Of a stretch of 64,000 bases of DNA, positions 60,359 through 64,000 are shown one piece after another (the first letter of the stretch is position 1; each line of letters opens with the position of its first letter). Origin of the DNA: Roseiarcus sp963798015. Lineage in GTDB: Bacteria > Pseudomonadota > Alphaproteobacteria > Rhizobiales > Beijerinckiaceae. The notes under the pieces are model-generated. The model saw nothing but the letters and a program-made list of their open reading frames with translations, searched no databases and was not told the DNA's origin. The stretch spans positions 15,426 through 79,425 of the forward strand of contig CAWCSA010000020.1 of assembly GCA_963798015.1 (NCBI GenBank), given 5' to 3'. The position numbers were made by a program, and so were the translations under genes.

Positions 60359-63300
60359 TTACTCCGCCGCGACCGCGGTCACCGGCACATAGTTCAAGAC
60401 CGGCCCGAGCCAGCGCTCGACCTCGGCGACGTCCATGTCCTTGCGCGCCGCATAGTCCTCGACCTGGTCGCGCTCGACCTTGGCGACGCCGAAATAATGC
60501 GACTCGGGGTGGGCGATATAGACGCCGGAGACCGACGAAGCCGGCCACATGGCGTGGCTCTCGGTGAGCTGGACGCCGGTCGCCCGCTCCGCGTCGAGCA
60601 GACGGAACAAGGTCGCCTTCTCGGTATGGTCGGGTTGCGCCGGATAGCCGGGCGCCGGGCGAATGCCCTTGTAGGGCTCGGTGATCAGTTCGTTGGGAGT
60701 GAACGCCTCATCAGGCGCATAACCCCAAAGCACGCGCCGCACCCGCGCGTGCATCGCTTCGGCGAAAGCTTCGGCGAAGCGGTCGGCGAGCGCCTTGACC
60801 ATGATCGACGAATAATCGTCGTTGGCGTGCTCGAAGCGCTTGGCGATCGCATCGTCGGCCATGCCGGCTGTCACCACGAACGCGCCGACATAATCGTGGA
60901 CGCCGCTTGAAGCGGGCGCGACGAAATCGGCGAGCGCGACGTTCGGCTTTCCATCGCGGCGGGAGAGCTGCTGGCGAAGCGTGAACAAAGTCGCGATTGG
61001 CGTCGCGCGCGAATCGTCGGCGAACAGCTGGATGTCGTCGCCCGCCTGCGCCGCCGGCCAGAAGCCGACCACCGCTTTCGGCGTGAACCATTGCTCGTCG
61101 ATGATGCGCTTGAGCATCGCTTGCGCATCGTCGAACAAAGAACGCGCCGCCGCTCCCTGAGCCGGGTCGTCGAGGATCGCAGGATAGCGCCCCTTGAGCT
61201 CCCAGGTCTGGAAGAACGGGGTCCAGTCTATGTAGCGCGCGAGATCGGCGAGATCGTTCCACTCATAGGCGCGCGGTCCAAAGTAGGTCGGCGTCGTGGG
61301 GCGATAAGCGCTCCAGTCCGCTTTCAGTGCGTTGGCGCGCGCTTTGGCGAGCGGAACCCGGATCTTATCGGCTTCGCTGCGCTCGTGAGCATCCGCCACT
61401 TTGCGGTACTCGGCGCGCACCGACTGGATCGTCGAGGCGCGGGTTTCCGGCGATAGCAGCGATGACACGACGCCGACCGCACGGCTCGCGTCGTTGACGT
61501 GCACCGTCTGACAGCGGGAATAGCGGGGATGAATCTTGACCGCGGTGTGGACGCGGCTCGTCGTCGCGCCGCCGATGAGGAGGGGAATGTCAAAACCTTC
61601 GCGCTCCATCTCCGAGGCGACATGGACCATCTCGTCGAGCGAGGGCGTGATGAGGCCGGAAAGACCGATCGCGTGGGCCTTTTTCTCGCGCGCGACGGCG
61701 AGGATCTTCGACGCTGGCGTCATCACGCCGAGATCGATGATCTCGTAATTGTTGCAGGCGAGCACGACGCCGACGATATTCTTGCCGATGTCGTGCACGT
61801 CGCCCTTGACGGTCGCGAGCACAATCGTGCCCGCAGTCTTGCGCTCGTCGCCGCCGGCGGCCTTTTCTGCTTCCATATAGGGCAGGAGGATCGCCACCGC
61901 CTGCTTCATCACGCGCGCGGACTTCACGACCTGCGGCAGGAACATTTTTCCCCCGCCGAACAAGTCGCCGACGACATTCATGCCCGCCATCAATGGGCCT
62001 TCGATCACGTCGAGCGGGCGCTTGGCTTGAAGCCGCGCCTCCTCGGTGTCGGCTTCGATGAACTCGGTGTTCCCGGTGACGAGCGCATGCGAGATGCGCT
62101 TCTCGACCGGCCACGTGCGCCATTCGAGGTCTTGCGGCTTCGCCTCCATTCCGCCCTTGCCGCGGAAGCGCTCAGCGATGGCCAGCAGGCGCTCGGTCCC
62201 GTCCGGGCGGCGGTTGAGGACGACGTCCTCGCAAGCCTCGCGCAAATCGGGCTCGATCGTCTCATAGACCGCGAGCTGGCCGGCGTTGACTATCCCCATG
62301 TCCATGCCGGCCTGGATGGCGTGATAAAGGAATACCGCGTGCATGGCCTCGCGCACCGGCTCGTTGCCGCGGAAAGAGAACGACAGGTTGGAGACGCCGC
62401 CGGAAATGTGCGCGTGGGGTAGGGTCTGACGGATTTGCCGCGTCGCCTCGATGAAGGCGACGCCGTAGCCGTTATGCTCGTCAATTCCGGTCGCAACGGC
62501 GAAGATGTTCGGGTCGAAGACAATGTCCTCAGGCGGAAAGTCGGCTTTTTCGGTGAGCAGCTTGTAGGCGCGGGCGCAGATGGAGACCTTGCGCTCGAGC
62601 GTGTCGGCCTGGCCCTGTTCATCGAACGCCATCACCACGACCGCCGCGCCATAGGCGCGAACGAGTTTGGCCTGGCGAAGGAATTCCTCCTCGCCTTCCT
62701 TCATCGAGATCGAATTGACGATCGGCTTGCCCTGGACGCACTTGAGCCCCGCCTCGATCACCGAGAACTTCGACGAATCGACCATCACCGGCACGCGCGC
62801 GATATCGGGCTCGGAGGCGACGAGGTTGAGAAACTCGACCATCACGGCCTTCGAGTCGATCAGGCCCTCGTCCATATTGATGTCGATGACCTGCGCCCCG
62901 TTCGCCACCTGGTCGCGCGCGACGACGAGCGCGCCGGCATAGTCGCCAGCTGTGACGAGCTTGCGGAACTTGGCCGAGCCGGTGACGTTGGTGCGCTCGC
63001 CGATGTTGACGAACGGAATGTCGGAGGTGAGCGTGAACGGCTCGAGGCCCGAGAGGCGCATCAGCGGCGCGATCGTCGGCGCTGTGCGCGGCTTGAATTT
63101 GTGGACGGTTTCCGCGATGGCGCGGATATGGTCCGGGGTCGAGCCGCAGCAGCCGCCAACGATGTTGACGATGCCGTCGGCGGCGAAGTCGCCGATCTGC
63201 TCGGCCATCGCGTCCGGGCTTTCGTCATATTGGCCGAAAGCGTTGGGCAGGCCGGCGTTCGGATAGGCGCAGACCAGCGTTTCCGCAGCGGCGGAAATCT

Positions 63301-64000
63301 CCGCCAGATGCTCGCGCATCGCGCTGGCGCCAAGCGCACAATTGAGGCCGATGGAGAATGGGCGTGAATGGCGCACGGAATGCCAGAACGCCGTCGGCGT
63401 CTGGCCGGAAAGGGTGCGGCCTGAGCGATCGGTGATGGTGCCCGAGATCATGAGCGGCATCTGGAAGCCGCGCTCGGTGAAGGCCTCGAAGCAGGCGAAG
63501 ATCGCGGCCTTGGCGTTCAGCGTGTCGAAAATGGTCTCGATGAGGAGGACGTCCGCGCCGCCGTCGATGAGACCTTTGATCTGCTCGCCATAGGCGATCC
63601 GAAGGTCGTCGAAGCTGACCGCGCGGAACCCAGGATTGTTGACGTCAGGCGAAAGCGAGGCGGTGCGGTTGGTCGGCCCCAGGGCGCCAGCGACGAAACG
63701 GCGCCGTCCGTCAGCTTTCTCCGCCTTGATCGCCGCCCGCCGCGCCAACCGCGCGCCATCGCGATTGAGCTCGTAGACCACGTCCTCCATCCCGTAATCG
63801 GCCTGCGCGATCGAGGTCGAAGAAAAGGTGTTTGTCTCGAGAATGTCCGCGCCCGCGAGCGCGTAGGCCAGATGAATGTCTTCGATCGCCTGGGGCTGTG
63901 TCAGGCTCAGAAGGTCATTGTTGCCCTGCAAAAGACGGTCGCAGGCGTGAAAGCGATCCCCGCGGAAATTCTTTTCGTCCAGGTTCAGGCATTGGATCTG
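60359..64000 (-). CDS. metH: Cobalamin-dependent methionine synthase, 5' end outside window
   Basis: 1,213 visible residues; only the N-terminus is cut by the right edge, which begins in frame with QIQCLNLDEKNFRGDRF. Domains in order: homocysteine-binding barrel with zinc cysteines (GLNCALG, VGGCCGS), methyltetrahydrofolate-binding barrel (FVNIGERTNVTGSAKFRKL), cobalamin domain with the axial histidine (GDVHDIGKNIVGVVLACNNY), and the SAM-dependent reactivation domain (RPAPGYPAQPDHTEK near the end). It methylates homocysteine with methyl-THF through methylcobalamin. Together with NrdJ it shows that the organism depends on B12. Any control element would lie beyond the edge. Confidence 0.97.
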   Translation of the reverse strand, partial: QIQCLNLDEKNFRGDRFHACDRLLQGNNDLLSLTQPQAIEDIHLAYALAGADILETNTFSSTSIAQADYGMEDVVYELNRDGARLARRAAIKAEKADGRRRFVAGALGPTNRTASLSPDVNNPGFRAVSFDDLRIAYGEQIKGLIDGGADVLLIETIFDTLNAKAAIFACFEAFTERGFQMPLMISGTITDRSGRTLSGQTPTAFWHSVRHSRPFSIGLNCALGASAMREHLAEISAAAETLVCAYPNAGLPNAFGQYDESPDAMAEQIGDFAADGIVNIVGGCCGSTPDHIRAIAETVHKFKPRTAPTIAPLMRLSGLEPFTLTSDIPFVNIGERTNVTGSAKFRKLVTAGDYAGALVVARDQVANGAQVIDINMDEGLIDSKAVMVEFLNLVASEPDIARVPVMVDSSKFSVIEAGLKCVQGKPIVNSISMKEGEEEFLRQAKLVRAYGAAVVVMAFDEQGQADTLERKVSICARAYKLLTEKADFPPEDIVFDPNIFAVATGIDEHNGYGVAFIEATRQIRQTLPHAHISGGVSNLSFSFRGNEPVREAMHAVFLYHAIQAGMDMGIVNAGQLAVYETIEPDLREACEDVVLNRRPDGTERLLAIAERFRGKGGMEAKPQDLEWRTWPVEKRISHALVTGNTEFIEADTEEARLQAKRPLDVIEGPLMAGMNVVGDLFGGGKMFLPQVVKSARVMKQAVAILLPYMEAEKAAGGDERKTAGTIVLATVKGDVHDIGKNIVGVVLACNNYEIIDLGVMTPASKILAVAREKKAHAIGLSGLITPSLDEMVHVASEMEREGFDIPLLIGGATTSRVHTAVKIHPRYSRCQTVHVNDASRAVGVVSSLLSPETRASTIQSVRAEYRKVADAHERSEADKIRVPLAKARANALKADWSAYRPTTPTYFGPRAYEWNDLADLARYIDWTPFFQTWELKGRYPAILDDPAQGAAARSLFDDAQAMLKRIIDEQWFTPKAVVGFWPAAQAGDDIQLFADDSRATPIATLFTLRQQLSRRDGKPNVALADFVAPASSGVHDYVGAFVVTAGMADDAIAKRFEHANDDYSSIMVKALADRFAEAFAEAMHARVRRVLWGYAPDEAFTPNELITEPYKGIRPAPGYPAQPDHTEKATLFRLLDAERATGVQLTESHAMWPASSVSGVYIAHPESHYFGVAKVERDQVEDYAARKDMDVAEVERWLGPVLNYVPVTAVAAE

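Noticed and set aside
60135..60567. Frames on both strands beyond the metH stop
   Set aside because: They mostly overlap metH in other frames; the leftover part is palindrome-rich and not protein-like.

Overview
The window is GC-rich DNA from an alphaproteobacterium, most likely a member of the Hyphomicrobiales. Pointers are homospermidine synthase, a cobalamin-dependent class II ribonucleotide reductase (NrdJ), a DUF2155 gene next to an NDUFA12-type complex I accessory subunit, intracellular PHA depolymerase, cobalamin-dependent MetH and a SigF/NrsF sigma/anti-sigma pair of the Caulobacter type. The genus cannot be told from the sequence. No tRNA, rRNA, CRISPR array or prophage was seen.

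Layout. 1-3.6 kb: 3' part of comEC, then accessory genes (a secreted protein and two membrane proteins resembling Pycsar effectors) separated by repeated copies of the comEC 3' end. 3.7-18.4 kb: mostly housekeeping and metabolic genes (cytochrome c, IspZ/YciB-like, L33, GFA-type, Glu/Leu dehydrogenase, acetyltransferase, glycosidase, FAD oxidase, two RNA methyltransferases, a frameshifted MFS transporter, an anion transporter, higBA, a VOC dioxygenase, DUF2155, NDUFA12). 18.6-24.5 kb: nrdJ behind two NrdR-like boxes and split by a one-base frameshift, then an accessory patch with a GIY-YIG gene between inverted REP-type palindromes, a second decayed cassette of the same build, a displaced nrdJ 3' tail and two orphan HicB genes. 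24.5-26.8 kb: a double-TIR protein, two tiny tandem lipoproteins and an AT-rich iteron-like array. 26.8-36.4 kb: dapD, OsmC, a GerW-like protein, a complete sugar-type ABC transporter, homospermidine synthase and a cytochrome P460-type protein.

36.4-40.8 kb: a DoxX - DUF2063 - DUF692 (MNIO) operon, divergent from an ECF sigma factor and its NrsF-type anti-sigma factor. Both directions carry SigF-like promoter motifs. The sigma/anti-sigma end is tandemly duplicated, leaving a lone sigma region 4 and a second NrsF. No bufferin precursor peptide is seen. 40.8-45.0 kb: a DsbA-like protein and an ISAs1-family element with perfect 17-bp ends and a 10-bp target duplication, inserted in a secreted repeat protein gene that has since gained two frameshifts. 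45.1-51.7 kb: aldo/keto reductase, two consecutive arylsulfatases (one exported, one cytosolic) and a cupin. 51.8-60.0 kb: PHA depolymerase, GSTs, dodecin, a TetR regulator, membrane proteins, a small HTH protein, a TPR protein with 141-bp internal repeats and its small membrane partner. 60.4 kb to the end: metH, running off the right edge.

Two themes recur. Local tandem duplication with decay is common (comEC tail, membrane-protein pair, nrdJ tail, hicB, lipoproteins, nrsF, sulfatases, TPRs). Single-base frameshifts recur too (MFS gene, nrdJ, transposase A8 run, G8 run in the IS-disrupted gene); some may be sequencing errors, and the one in nrdJ is the most suspect.
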